The translations under genes and the position numbers were made by a program. From positions 3,782,001-3,846,000 of the forward strand of contig NZ_CP041656.2 of the NCBI RefSeq assembly GCF_007290395.2: a stretch of DNA of 64,000 nt. Reading direction: 5' to 3'. The stretch's first letter is position 1, and each line of letters opens with the position of its first letter. The stretch is from Bradyrhizobium cosmicum (lineage in GTDB: Bacteria > Pseudomonadota > Alphaproteobacteria > Rhizobiales > Xanthobacteraceae). Of the stretch, positions 27,160 to 36,141 are shown piece after piece. The notes under the pieces are model-generated. The model had not been told where the DNA came from, did no database searches, and saw nothing but the letters and a program-made list of their open reading frames with translations.

Positions 27160-27839
27160 TCATTCGAAACGCCAATCCGTGAGTTCGGCCGTCCAGACCG
27201 GATGCCAGTTTCCGTCGAGATGCCAGCCGACCTCTCCGCGAAAAGGTATCCATCGGCCATTGCGGAGGCGGTAGTCCGCGAAGCTGCCGCGCCAAGGCCG
27301 GTCGACGAAACGGCCGGTCTCCATGCGCGGTCTATCCTTCGCGGAGACACATCCGATGCGCCCCGCCTCGTCCAGTTGGATCTCGACCGAGATGCGCCCG
27401 TGAGCTGACGGATGAGAGACGCTAAAGCCGTCTTCGCGGACCTGCCACTCCAGCGACCCGTTGCACAGGATCGCGTCGGCGCCCACGCAAGCTCAGCCAA
27501 GTATCGCATGATCTGCCCTTTTCGGAGCGCAGTCTCGTCCGCCGGCGCGCCGCTAAGACGGAAGCCCAAAAAGCGAAGCTCGGATGCAGCAGCCTCCGAG
27601 GAAAGCCGGTCCACGACCCTCAAACAAGACAGCGGGCCAAATCTGGCTTCCCAATCGAAGGCCGTCGCGGAAGTCTCGATTTCATCGAGGGCACGGAAGC
27701 GTATCCAGCGGCTCGAGGGACCGCTGCTCATCCGCCCGAGTTGCGACAGCTGCACCACGCGGCAGTCGCCATCCGCGCCCAGCTTGCGCGCGAGCTCCGC
27801 CACCTCGGTTGGAAGCGACCCCGTCACGGGCGGCGGCAT
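27160..27839 (-). pseudogene. Frameshifted DUF6544/DUF6920-like protein
   Basis: One frame gives MPPPVTGSLPTEVAELARKLG...WIRFRALDEIETSATAFDWEARF...KGQIMRYLAELAWAP. The expected DAILCNGSLEWQV...DYRLRNGRWIPFRGEVGWHLDGNW lies in another frame. A single lost base near 27480 would explain this. The order of motifs is that of the DUF6544/6920 family. Function of the family is unknown. Confidence 0.65.
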
Positions 27840-28037
27840 CGCGCCGCGGGCCAGTGCCTTAGCGGGCGACGTGGCATGGTTCAGGTGAGTGTCAGGACTT
27901 TCGAAATGTGCACTCTTGTGGCGGCGCAACCCGAGCAGCGTCGAGGGCGGTGTCCTCGCCTCCGCTGCAAGGACTCGAGAAGGAGAGTAGCTGCCTTGCG
28001 CGATGTCGATGCATACCGAGGGGCGGGCCATTCGAAC

Positions 28038-28051
28038 TTGAGATGCATCAA
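28038..28051 (+). promoter_or_regulatory. FixK/FNR-type box, duplicated element copy 2
   Basis: TTGAGATGCATCAA matches nine of ten FNR consensus bases and is followed by GGCGAAC as in copy 1. TAGAGT at 28074-28079 is at -12 to -7 of the predicted start near 28086. It is upstream of the cytochrome / oxidase operon. Confidence 0.65.
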
Positions 28052-28085
28052 GGCGAACATCGCCGCGGCGGCGTAGAGTTGATTC

Positions 28086-28220
28086 CGTACCGAGCGGCAT
28101 CGTTTCGCGTCGGTGCTGTTACGGTTGCGGAGCTCGGACTCCTAGGCACTCCGGGCTTCGCGCCTCAATTTGCGACCGCTATATGGGGCCGGCTCGGAGA
28201 GCGGCTCCGCCGAACATCAT
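28086..28220 (+). ncRNA. Candidate FixK-driven transcript, copy 2 (small RNA or leader)
   Basis: Homologous to 25613-25750: GCGGAG, then the 20-base identical block, then GCGACCGCTA, then a GC-rich hairpin (CGGAG/CTCCG near 28196-28210). It ends about 190 bases before the first cytochrome gene, so it may be a long leader or an independent RNA. Confidence 0.4.
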
Positions 28221-28409
28221 CGGCTTGCGGGTCGAGGACACATCTTGGACTGACAAACCCGGCCTAGCGGCCATTGCCGCCGGGCCCGGTTATGGCATGG
28301 GATCCCCGCGTCGCCTTCCCGCCTCGCCGCCCAGTTCCAGAATCCGGAACAAATTTCGCCGTCCGACGTTGAGCCCCTGATTTACGCAGCATTGGGGTGC
28401 CGCGTGCGG

Positions 28410-29111
28410 ATGCGAATTGCGATTGCAGGGGTGGGGCTGGCGATCTCGGTCCAGACTTTTCCCGTTTCGGCTCAGACACCTGGCCAGCCGCCCGATACCA
28501 TGGAGGCGCGCGTCGAAGCGTGCTCCCCTTGCCATGGCAAACAGGGCGAAGGCACCAGCGATGTTTACTTTCCCCGCCTAGCGGGCAAGCCCGCCGGCTA
28601 TCTTTACAACCAGCTTCTCGCGTTCAAGAACGGCCGGCGGAAGTACCCGCCGATGAACTATCTGCTCGAATATCTCGGCGATCCCTACCTGCTGGACATG
28701 GCCGAATACTTCGCCGAGCAGCGTCCGCCGCTTCCCGCGCCGGCAGCGAGCGACGCCAGCAAGGAGGTCCTGCAGCACGGCCAGGCTTTGGTCTCGCGTG
28801 GCGACCCGGTGCGGCAAATTCCGGCTTGCGGCAGTTGTCACGGGCCAGGCCTCACGGGCATGGAGCCCGGCATCCCCGGTCTCCTCGGACTGCGCCCGAA
28901 CTACGTCAGCGCGCAGTTGGGCGCTTGGCGCTACGGCACGCGGACGGCGAAGGCTCCGGATTGCATGCAGCAGGTCGCGGCACGACTGACGGAGGCGGAC
29001 GTCACCGCGGTGGCGGCCTACCTCGCGACCCGGCCCGCTCCGATTGTCATCGCTCCCGCTCCCAAGGGCGCCTACGTTCTGCCCTTCGCGTGCGGAAGCG
29101 AACCGGATTGA
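28410..29111 (+). CDS. Di-haem cytochrome c (c4-like)
   Basis: About 233 residues with a signal peptide (MRIAIAGVGLAISVQTFPVSAQ) and two haem sites, CSPCHGKQGEG and CGSCHGPGLTG, each in a cytochrome c553-like fold as in cytochrome c4. A GTG at 28404 is an alternative start. First gene of the oxidase operon, on the plus strand, 10 bases before the tri-haem cytochrome. Confidence 0.85.
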   Translation: MRIAIAGVGLAISVQTFPVSAQTPGQPPDTMEARVEACSPCHGKQGEGTSDVYFPRLAGKPAGYLYNQLLAFKNGRRKYPPMNYLLEYLGDPYLLDMAEYFAEQRPPLPAPAASDASKEVLQHGQALVSRGDPVRQIPACGSCHGPGLTGMEPGIPGLLGLRPNYVSAQLGAWRYGTRTAKAPDCMQQVAARLTEADVTAVAAYLATRPAPIVIAPAPKGAYVLPFACGSEPD

Positions 29112-29121
29112 GGAGGCGGCG

Positions 29122-30369
29122 ATGCTCTCACGCGCACGAATCCTTGGTCTTCTGTTCTCGTTGGTGGCGGGTTGTGCCTACGGGCAGCAGCAGAGCTCCC
29201 CCGGTGACATCGTCAAACGCGGCGAGTATCTCGCCCGCGCCGGCGACTGCATCGCCTGCCACACGGCCCCTGAGGGTCGCATCTTCGCCGGAGGGCGCCC
29301 GATGCCGACGCCGTTCGGCACGCTCTACTCGTCCAACATCACGCCCGATCGCGAGACCGGTATCGGCAAGTGGACCACCGAGGATTTCTACAAGGCCATG
29401 CACACGGGCCGTTTTCCGGACGGCGGCTTGATGTACCCGGCGATGCCGTTCGCCTCCTACACCAAGGTGACCCAGGCCGACAGCGCCGCGATCTTCGCCT
29501 ATCTGAAGTCGATCCCGCCGGTGAACCAGAAGAACCGGGAGCACGACCTCCGATTCCCCTACTCCAACCGTCAATTGATCCTCGGGTGGCGCACGCTGTT
29601 CTTCAGCGAGGGCGAGTACAAGCCGGATCCTTCAAAGTCCGCCGAATGGAATCGCGGCGCCTATCTGGTCGAAGGGCTTGGCCATTGCGGCATGTGCCAC
29701 TCCCCGATCAACGCGCTCGGCGGCACATCCCAATCTGATGCCTTCAAGGGCGGCCTCATTCCGATGCAAAACTGGTACGCGCCTTCGCTCACCTCGAACC
29801 GCGAGGCCGGCCTCGGCGATTGGAGCATCAAGGACATCACCGACCTCCTGAAGACCGGCGTGTCGGCCCGCGGTGTCGTCTACGGCCCGATGGCCGAAGT
29901 CGTGCACAACAGCCTGCAGTACCTGACCGACGAAGACACCAAGGCCATGGCGATCTATCTGAAGAGCATCGCCGAGCCGACGTCGCGCACGCCGGCGAGC
30001 TCGCCGGTCCTGCCGACGAGCGAGAGCAGTCTTCTGATCAGCCTCGGCAAGACCGTCTACGACGCCCGTTGCGCGAACTGTCACGGCGCTCAAGGCGAGG
30101 GCAAGCCGCCACACTGGCCCCCTCTCGCCAACAACCAGTCGATCGAGATGGAGTCCGCCGTCAATGCGATCCGGATGGTGCTGAATGGCGGCTACCCGCC
30201 GGGCACGGAAGGAAATCCTCGTCCCTACGGGATGCCGCCCTTCGCAGGCCTTCTGTCCGACAATGAGGTCGCCGCCGTGGTCTCCTACATCCGCACCGCA
30301 TGGGGCAATCGCGGCGCGCCGGTCAGCGCCCGCGACGCCGACGAGCTCCGCTCCGCCCCGCTGAACTGA
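29122..30369 (+). CDS. Tri-haem membrane-linked cytochrome c
   Basis: 415 residues with three haem sites: CIACHTAPEGR, CGMCHSPINALGG and CANCHGAQGEG. The order and the ITPDRETGIGKWT motif are those of the cytochrome c subunits of PQQ- or flavin-dependent dehydrogenases. No dehydrogenase subunit is adjacent. Here it probably passes electrons to the oxidase encoded downstream. GGAGG precedes the ATG. Confidence 0.88.
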   Translation: MLSRARILGLLFSLVAGCAYGQQQSSPGDIVKRGEYLARAGDCIACHTAPEGRIFAGGRPMPTPFGTLYSSNITPDRETGIGKWTTEDFYKAMHTGRFPDGGLMYPAMPFASYTKVTQADSAAIFAYLKSIPPVNQKNREHDLRFPYSNRQLILGWRTLFFSEGEYKPDPSKSAEWNRGAYLVEGLGHCGMCHSPINALGGTSQSDAFKGGLIPMQNWYAPSLTSNREAGLGDWSIKDITDLLKTGVSARGVVYGPMAEVVHNSLQYLTDEDTKAMAIYLKSIAEPTSRTPASSPVLPTSESSLLISLGKTVYDARCANCHGAQGEGKPPHWPPLANNQSIEMESAVNAIRMVLNGGYPPGTEGNPRPYGMPPFAGLLSDNEVAAVVSYIRTAWGNRGAPVSARDADELRSAPLN

Positions 30370-30376
30370 GGCCCCG

Positions 30377-30556
30377 ATGATCAACACGGACCTTCCCGAG
30401 CAGACCGAGTCCACCGCGGATGACCGCGTCGATCGCATCGTGGCCGCCGGACCGGGCGGAGCACTGACGGTGGCCGGGATAGCTACGGCGCTGGTGGTGG
30501 GAATGTGGTTCGCGTTCTACCTCTTCGTCTTCCTCCCGCGCGGAGCCCTGCAATGA
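30377..30556 (+). CDS. Small single-helix membrane protein of the oxidase operon
   Basis: 59 residues: a charged N-terminus (MINTDLPEQTESTADDRVD) and one hydrophobic helix (AGIATALVVGMWFAFYLFVFL). It overlaps the subunit II gene by ATGA and lies seven bases after the tri-haem gene. Likely a small structural subunit of the type-B oxidase; the family is not one I can name. Confidence 0.75.
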   Translation: MINTDLPEQTESTADDRVDRIVAAGPGGALTVAGIATALVVGMWFAFYLFVFLPRGALQ

Positions 30557-31116
30557 CCGTCCAGGACGGCAACCACGGCGCCGAGGTCGCCGCGCGCACG
30601 GAGCGGCGCTGGGCGACCGTCTCGGTGATCGTCATCGTGGTGCTCGCCGTGCTGGCCGCGTTCGCCGGCATCCACCAGGTCACCATGCCGCAGCCGCGCG
30701 TCGAGACCATCGATCCGACGCGGCTGCACCTCTCGGGCGAGTTCGTCGAATCCAATCTCGGCAGCGTGCTGGAGCCGAACGGCGCGGTGACGGTCCGTGC
30801 CATCGGCCAGCAGTATTCCTTTACGCCGGCCTGCATCCTGGTGCCGGCCCAAACGCCGATCACGCTGCGCGCCACCAGCGCCGACGTGGTCCACGGGATC
30901 CTCGTCCAGGGCACCAACGTCAACACCATGCTGGTGCCAGGCTACGTCTCCGAGCAATTGATGCGCTTCGAGAAACTCGGCGACCATCTGATGCCGTGCC
31001 AGGAATTCTGCAGCTTCGGCCATGAAGGCATGTGGGGCAAGGTCAAGGTGATCGACAAAGAGGAGTTCGCCGCCAAGGCGAAGAGCGGCGGGAGGCTGAG
31101 CTGTGTTGGTGAATAG
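30553..31116 (+). CDS. Cytochrome c oxidase subunit II (type B), CuA
   Basis: 187 residues: an N-terminal membrane anchor and a cupredoxin domain. CuA ligands are present: His in VVHGILVQG, then CQEFCSFGHEGMW (Cys, Glu carbonyl, Cys, His, Met). The ATG at 30553 overlaps the small gene. It takes electrons from cytochrome c and passes them to subunit I. Confidence 0.92.
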   Translation: MTVQDGNHGAEVAARTERRWATVSVIVIVVLAVLAAFAGIHQVTMPQPRVETIDPTRLHLSGEFVESNLGSVLEPNGAVTVRAIGQQYSFTPACILVPAQTPITLRATSADVVHGILVQGTNVNTMLVPGYVSEQLMRFEKLGDHLMPCQEFCSFGHEGMWGKVKVIDKEEFAAKAKSGGRLSCVGE

Positions 31117-32725
31117 AAAGCTCGTCCTCGCGCATTTCTGGGTGGCGTTCGCCGTGTTCGGGCTCGCACTCTTCCTCGGCGCTTGGCAGATGTTCGTGCG
31201 CAGCCCGCTGTACACATGGATCAGCAATCCGGAATGGTACTACCGCTCGCTGACCGCGCACGGCACGGTGATGGGCTACGTCTTCCCGACGCTAGTCGCC
31301 ATGGGCTTCGGCTACGCGATCTCGGAGTCGGCACTGAAGCAGCCTCTCGTCGGCGTGCGCTGGGCCTGGGCGGGATTCTGGCTGATCGTGGCGGGTAGCG
31401 TCATGGCGATGGTGCCGGTCGCGCTAGGCCGCGCTTCGGTGCTCTACACCTTCTACCCGCCGCTGATCGGCAGCGCGTTCTATTACATCGGCGTCGTGCT
31501 GGTCGTGGTCGGCTCCTGGATTTGGGTCGCGCTGATGTCCATCAACCTGCGGGTATGGCGGCGCGAACACCCCGGAGAGCCCGTTCCGCTCGCGATGTTC
31601 GCCAACGTCGCCGGCTCCTACCTCTGGGCCTGGACCGCCGTCGGTGCCGCGCTCGAACTCCTGCTGCAGATCATTCCGGTCGCGCTCGGCTGGAGGACCA
31701 CCATCGACGCGGGACTCGCGCGCGTGTTCTTCTCCTGGACCCTGCACGCCATTGTCTATTTCTGGCTGATGCCGACCTACATCGCCTACTACACCATCGT
31801 GCCGCGCGCGATCGGCGGCCGGCTCTATAGCGACACGATGGGGCGGATCGCGTTCATCCTGTTCCTGGTCGTCGCGATGCCGATCGGCATCCACCACACC
31901 TTCGCCGATCCGCAGGTCGGCGCGGGCTTCAAGTTCATCCACTCCGCCTTCACCGCACTCGTCGCGCTCCCGACCCTGCTCACCGTGTTCACGATCTGCG
32001 CGTCGGTAGAGATCGCGGCGCGCCTGCGCGGCGGCCGCGGCGCCTTCGGCTGGATCATGGCGCTGCCGTGGGACAATCCCATCATGCTGGCGGTCACCTT
32101 CTCGTTCGTCCTGCTCGGCTTCGGCGGCGCCGGCGGGCTCATCAACATGAGCTATCAGCTCGACGCCACGATCCACAACACGCAGTGGATCACCGGCCAC
32201 TTCCACCTGATCTTCGGCGGCGCCATCGTGATCATGTACTTCGCCATCGCCTACGACCTTTGGCCCCATCTGACCGGGCGAGCACTGCCCGGTCTGAAGC
32301 TCGTGCGCGCCCAGCTGTGGCTTTGGTTCGTCGGCATGATCGTCACGACCTTCCCGTGGCACTGGGTGGGCATCCTCGGCATGCCGCGCCGCATGGCCTA
32401 CTACGACTATTCCGACCCGGCCATCTCGCCGCAGGCGTTCTCGGTCACGCTGTCGGCGATCGGCGCGTTCGTCCTGCTGATCTCGGGCCTGCTGTTCCTG
32501 TACATCCTCGCGACCGCGCATCGCCAGCCGGCCGCGGATGCCGGCGCATACCGCTTCAGCGCGCCCGTTCACCCTGTCCGCACGGTGCCGCTCGCGCTGA
32601 ACAGCTACGCGATCTGGGTGGCGCTGATGATCGGACTGACGGTCACGAACTACGCCTACCCCATACTGACGCTGGCAGTCCGATCCGACAACTCGGTGCC
32701 GGCCGTCTACGTGGGAGCGCAATGA
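31103..32725 (+). CDS. Haem-copper oxidase subunit I (type B / ba3-like)
   Basis: 540 residues, about 13-14 membrane helices. Haem and CuB histidines are in SLTAHGTVMGY, TLHAIVYFW, IHHTFADP and TGHFHLIFGG. The sequence is closer to b(a)3/type-B enzymes than to aa3. It starts with GTG at 31103, with GGAGG seven bases upstream, and overlaps subunit II. It reduces O2 to water in the cytoplasmic membrane. The high-affinity character of type-B enzymes fits the FixK-type promoter upstream. Confidence 0.9.
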   Translation: MLVNRKLVLAHFWVAFAVFGLALFLGAWQMFVRSPLYTWISNPEWYYRSLTAHGTVMGYVFPTLVAMGFGYAISESALKQPLVGVRWAWAGFWLIVAGSVMAMVPVALGRASVLYTFYPPLIGSAFYYIGVVLVVVGSWIWVALMSINLRVWRREHPGEPVPLAMFANVAGSYLWAWTAVGAALELLLQIIPVALGWRTTIDAGLARVFFSWTLHAIVYFWLMPTYIAYYTIVPRAIGGRLYSDTMGRIAFILFLVVAMPIGIHHTFADPQVGAGFKFIHSAFTALVALPTLLTVFTICASVEIAARLRGGRGAFGWIMALPWDNPIMLAVTFSFVLLGFGGAGGLINMSYQLDATIHNTQWITGHFHLIFGGAIVIMYFAIAYDLWPHLTGRALPGLKLVRAQLWLWFVGMIVTTFPWHWVGILGMPRRMAYYDYSDPAISPQAFSVTLSAIGAFVLLISGLLFLYILATAHRQPAADAGAYRFSAPVHPVRTVPLALNSYAIWVALMIGLTVTNYAYPILTLAVRSDNSVPAVYVGAQ

Positions 32726-33540
32726 TGAGCGCCCGCGAACTGTTCACGTTCCGGAATCCGTACTTTTCCGCTGGGGTCGGCATCGCTGCGGGGCTGTTCC
32801 TGCTTACGGCCATCGGTGGCTTCATCGTGCTGCCTTACGCGCAAAAGGAGCTCAAATTCGCCGGGCTGTGGGACGCGATCTGCAGCGCGGCGGGCCTGCC
32901 CCAGCGCTCCGCCGCCGTTCCGACCGCCAAGGTGGGACCGCGCCTGTCCGAGGCGGTCCTGACACCGACGATGCTGGCCAGGCCCGGCCAGGAATCGATC
33001 GGCCGCGGCGCGACCCTCGCGCAACGCTGCGCGATCTGCCACGGCCCGACCGGGATCAGCCGCGCGGACTCGCCTAACCTGGCCGGCCAGTACGCGAGCG
33101 TGATCTACAAGGAACTGCTCGACTTCCGTTCTGGCGGCCGCAGCAATGCCGTGATGTCGCCGTTCGCCGTCGACCTGAAGGACCAGGATATGGCGGATCT
33201 CGCCGCCTACTACGCCTATCTGCCGCGGCTGCCGGCGTACCACCCGACCCCGCAGCTGCCGAGACCGCGCATCGTGATCTACGGGGCCCCGATCCGCGGC
33301 ATCGCGCCCTGCGGCTCCTGCCACGGCAGCCTCGACAACAAGACCGGCAGTCCGTGGCTCGAAGGGCAGTCAGAGGCCTATCTGAAGGCGCAGCTTCAGG
33401 CCTTCGCGTCCGGCCAGCGCACGAACGACATCAGTCAGCAGATGCGCAACATCGCCCGCGCGATGACGCCGCAGGAGATCGAGGAGGCGGCGGCCTACTA
33501 TGCCTCGCAGCCAGTCGAGATCGTGAAGGCGACGGACTGA
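32722..33540 (+). CDS. Membrane-anchored di-haem cytochrome c
   Basis: 272 residues: an N-terminal helix (IAAGLFLLTAIGGFIVL), then two haem sites, CAICHGPTGIS and CGSCHGSLDN, each in a cytochrome c4-like lobe. The ATG at 32722 overlaps the subunit I stop (ATGA), so it is translationally coupled. Likely direct electron donor or subunit of the oxidase. Confidence 0.88.
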   Translation: MMSARELFTFRNPYFSAGVGIAAGLFLLTAIGGFIVLPYAQKELKFAGLWDAICSAAGLPQRSAAVPTAKVGPRLSEAVLTPTMLARPGQESIGRGATLAQRCAICHGPTGISRADSPNLAGQYASVIYKELLDFRSGGRSNAVMSPFAVDLKDQDMADLAAYYAYLPRLPAYHPTPQLPRPRIVIYGAPIRGIAPCGSCHGSLDNKTGSPWLEGQSEAYLKAQLQAFASGQRTNDISQQMRNIARAMTPQEIEEAAAYYASQPVEIVKATD

Positions 33541-33806
33541 CATGCCCCTCGCACACGAACGCTACACAGCAGGTCTCCCCGGCAAAAGCAGCGCTCTGCC
33601 CGAAACCGCCGGGCCGGGGATTCACGCAAGTTACGGACAACGAAAAATTCTGCGGAAGGCGGGTGGAGCGTGGCCCCGCCTTGTAGGGGCTGGGGGGCTT
33701 GGGGGCGAAGCCACGCAGGCCCTGCATTCGCGCGCGCCTGCCACACCAACGGTATCCGGCCGAGCCCGTTCCATGCTCGACACCAATGACCGCGCGCAGC
33801 GAAGAC

Positions 33807-33989
33807 CTAGGGCTCCGGAGGCCGCAACGGGCCATCCGCCCACTTTCGGGCGGCGGGGTCGCGTAGCGGATCATCGTTGCAATTGGTGCAGACGTACCGC
33901 CGTGGCCGTTTCGAAGCTTCGTCGGACACAGCTTTCATCGGGTTGCCGCACGCCGGGCACGCCTTCCGGACCGGATGGAGCATGGCCAT
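33807..33989 (-). CDS. Small zinc-ribbon protein, copy B of the duplicated pair
   Basis: 60 residues with KACPACGNPM and YVCTNCNDDPLRDPAARKWADGPL; closely related to 15441-15626. AGGGGAAAA precedes the start. Divergent from 34148. Confidence 0.7.
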   Translation of the reverse strand: MAMLHPVRKACPACGNPMKAVSDEASKRPRRYVCTNCNDDPLRDPAARKWADGPLRPPEP

Positions 33990-34147
33990 CTGTTTTCCCC
34001 TGCTATGGCACTCTAGTTCAGTCGAGGTCGCGAGCTCAAGCTGGCCGATAAAGCTTGGTCGGGTTCACGCACTATACTATTACGTCCCTTCTTGACTCCG
34101 TGGCCGCAGAGCAACCAACTCTCGGCAGTAATGTTGAGGGGCGTGTC

Positions 34148-34360
34148 ATGGAGCAGGAGTTCTACCGAGGTCTGGCCCAAAGGGTCCGCGGTATGGCCGA
34201 GAAGGCTGATCCGTTCACCCGGCGTCGTCTCCTGAATCTCGCCAAGCGGTATGACAGCAGGAGCGGTCGGCCCTCGGCATCCGGACCGACCGAGCTTCCG
34301 CCGCCGGCGTCTCGCACGACGCCGGCTGCATCGAGCCTCACCGGACCCGGCGAGACCTGA
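34148..34360 (+). CDS. Small helical basic protein, copy B of the duplicated pair
   Basis: 70 residues: MEQEFYRGLAQRVRGMAEKADPFTRR, then LLNLAKRYDSR and a Pro/Ser/Thr-rich tail not shared with copy A. The match to 15786-15947 stops at the tail. Upstream there is TATACT near 34072. Function unknown. Confidence 0.65.
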   Translation: MEQEFYRGLAQRVRGMAEKADPFTRRRLLNLAKRYDSRSGRPSASGPTELPPPASRTTPAASSLTGPGET

Positions 34361-34623
34361 CGCCCACGCCCGTGTCGTTTTTCATGGTGCCGCAGCGCCC
34401 ACCCGATGAAGCTTGGCGGCCGTCTCGCAGTGCGCGAGGGAGCCGCCGACAGACGCCTCCCGCGGACCAAGCTTGCTCGCCCTACCGGTGCTTTAGGCCT
34501 CACCAGGGACGATTGATTCCGTAAGCGGGTGCGGCATCGCGTTTTCCCCTGAACGCGATTCTACCGCGATCCTAGCGGCTTGGAGAGCCGTGCGGGGAGG
34601 CGCTGCGCCTTGCACGGAACGAG

Positions 34624-34797
34624 CTACGGCGTAGGGCACCCTTCAGGCAGGTTGTCCTCGGCATTCCCGCGTAGGCGAGCGAGTTCCGACCACGCCAGCG
34701 CAGCGGTGATCCATCTCTGCCGTTCTAGCCCGTCGGCTTCGGCGGCAAGCTTCATTGCCGCGATGGCCTCGCGCGCGGAGTCATAGGGGGGATCCAT
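34624..34797 (-). CDS. Small helical protein, unknown
   Basis: 57 residues, MDPPYDSAREAIAAMKLAAEADGLERQRWITAALAW in order, acidic and helical. An in-frame start upstream at 34836 exists. No motif recognised; codon pattern reads as coding. Confidence 0.5.
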   Translation of the reverse strand: MDPPYDSAREAIAAMKLAAEADGLERQRWITAALAWSELARLRGNAEDNLPEGCPTP

Positions 34798-34979
34798 AGG
34801 CGAAAATGTAGTTGAAGATCGTAGCCGATCACGCACCAGTGGGACCGTAGCAATCCGGGGTCGGCAGCATACTCACCCAGGGGCTGTCTAGCGTCTGGAG
34901 ATGCCCCGCCCAATCCGCTCCATCGCGCATCCGGCTAAGAAGTGCCGTGCGCTTCCCGCTCCTCGCGTGTCGATTGTGA

Positions 34980-35540
34980 TCATTGCCGGAGACCGCCTGA
35001 AGCGTAGATGCGGATTGCGCAGGATACGTCCGTTTTCCATTCGAAGTGTCGGATGACGGTCTCGCGGTTGAAGGATCCCGCCATGCTGATCAGTTGAAGG
35101 GACCCAACCATTTGCTCGACACGGCCCGCGCTTCCCAAAGGCAGGAGCAAGCGCTCGCAATCGATCGTATGGCCGCCGCTGTTGTAGGTCGAAAACACAT
35201 TGTAGATGGCGCAGCCGCTGGTCACGCATTGTTCGGCGGCCTCTAGACCGAACTCCTTCAACGCTGGTGGCAGAACCTCTTCCATCGATTTCCCGGCCCA
35301 GCTCGAATTGAAGACCTCTCCTACGCTGGCGCCTTGGTAAAGCGCTCGAAATATGTGCCCGTCTCCCTGTCGCTCAACACTCCAGATGATCAGTTGTTTT
35401 GGGTCATGCAGCCGCGCTTCCGGTCTGAACTGATCGAGCGAGGGAAAGGGCAGATCGCCGGCCGTGCGTGCCCAGTACCGGCACATGGCCTGCTGACTGA
35501 TGGATTTCACATCGGCAAATGAACCGTCCGTGTATCGCAT
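34980..35540 (-). CDS. PAS-domain protein (PAS_5 type)
   Basis: 186 residues. It has the PAS_5 layout common in alphaproteobacteria: QQAMCRYWARTAGDLPFPSLDQFRPE, then LIIWSVERQGDG.IFRALYQGASV and SWAGKSMEEVLPP. There is no output domain, so it is probably a sensory adaptor. The ligand is unknown. It reads away from the gene at 34624 and has no operon partner. Confidence 0.75.
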   Translation of the reverse strand: MRYTDGSFADVKSISQQAMCRYWARTAGDLPFPSLDQFRPEARLHDPKQLIIWSVERQGDGHIFRALYQGASVGEVFNSSWAGKSMEEVLPPALKEFGLEAAEQCVTSGCAIYNVFSTYNSGGHTIDCERLLLPLGSAGRVEQMVGSLQLISMAGSFNRETVIRHFEWKTDVSCAIRIYASGGLRQ

Positions 35541-35739
35541 GGCTCAAAAACTACCCGCCACGTCTTAACGAGCCGTCCGAGCAGCCTCTACCGGGCGACG
35601 ATATGTCTTATATAATTCGGCGAAGTTGGCCTACCGGAGGGCCTTTTTTTCAACGACGCCAGCTGGACTCTCACGCCCAGATCAGGGTGCTCGGCAGCCG
35701 TGCCCTGCAGGTAGCATCCAATTGCATCTATGAGGCAGA

Positions 35740-36141
35740 TCAAAACCGAGCGTCCAAGGCAGCTTTACCTGTTAGGAGCCACAAAGACGCGAACACGATC
35801 GCCCAGAAGAAGTCGAGGGCGCCGAACGTCACCACAGAGCTGACAACACGACCGGATCCAAATAGCGCAAAGACCGGGACTGAGAACGCCAGCTTTTCAA
35901 GGACGGCGAACAGCATCGCCGGTCGAAAGCGTAGCGGGTCATACGCTATCATGAAAAAGATACCTTGTGCGGCGAGAGCCGTTCCCACGAAGCCATAGAA
36001 GTATTCCGGATGGGCCAAGCCCCCCCTATCCACGGCTACGTTTGCCTCAAGGAAGTAGAGGGGCAATAGGACAGCGACACCGTAAACGCCAGCAGCTGCA
36101 AAAAGCCAACGGGCCAGCCTGAGCGCCCGAACATCTTTCAT
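35740..36141 (-). CDS. Four-helix membrane protein, unknown
   Basis: 133 residues with four hydrophobic segments (WLFAAAGVYGVAVLLPLYF; YFYGFVGTALAAQGIFFMI; MLFAVLEKLAFSVPVFALF; FFWAIVFASLWLLTG). Family not recognised with certainty; length and layout are typical of small integral membrane proteins. Confidence 0.65.
   Translation of the reverse strand: MKDVRALRLARWLFAAAGVYGVAVLLPLYFLEANVAVDRGGLAHPEYFYGFVGTALAAQGIFFMIAYDPLRFRPAMLFAVLEKLAFSVPVFALFGSGRVVSSVVTFGALDFFWAIVFASLWLLTGKAALDARF

Noticed and set aside
31424..32722. Minus-strand frame of about 430 codons opposite the oxidase subunit I gene
   Set aside because: Antisense to clear haem-copper oxidase helices; His/Asp/Arg-rich composition typical of a shadow.
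34493..34537. Minus-strand 14-codon ORF (MPHPLTESIVPGEA) with a strong AGGGGAAAA ribosome site
   Set aside because: Too short to support; may be the start of a truncated gene, but nothing follows in frame.
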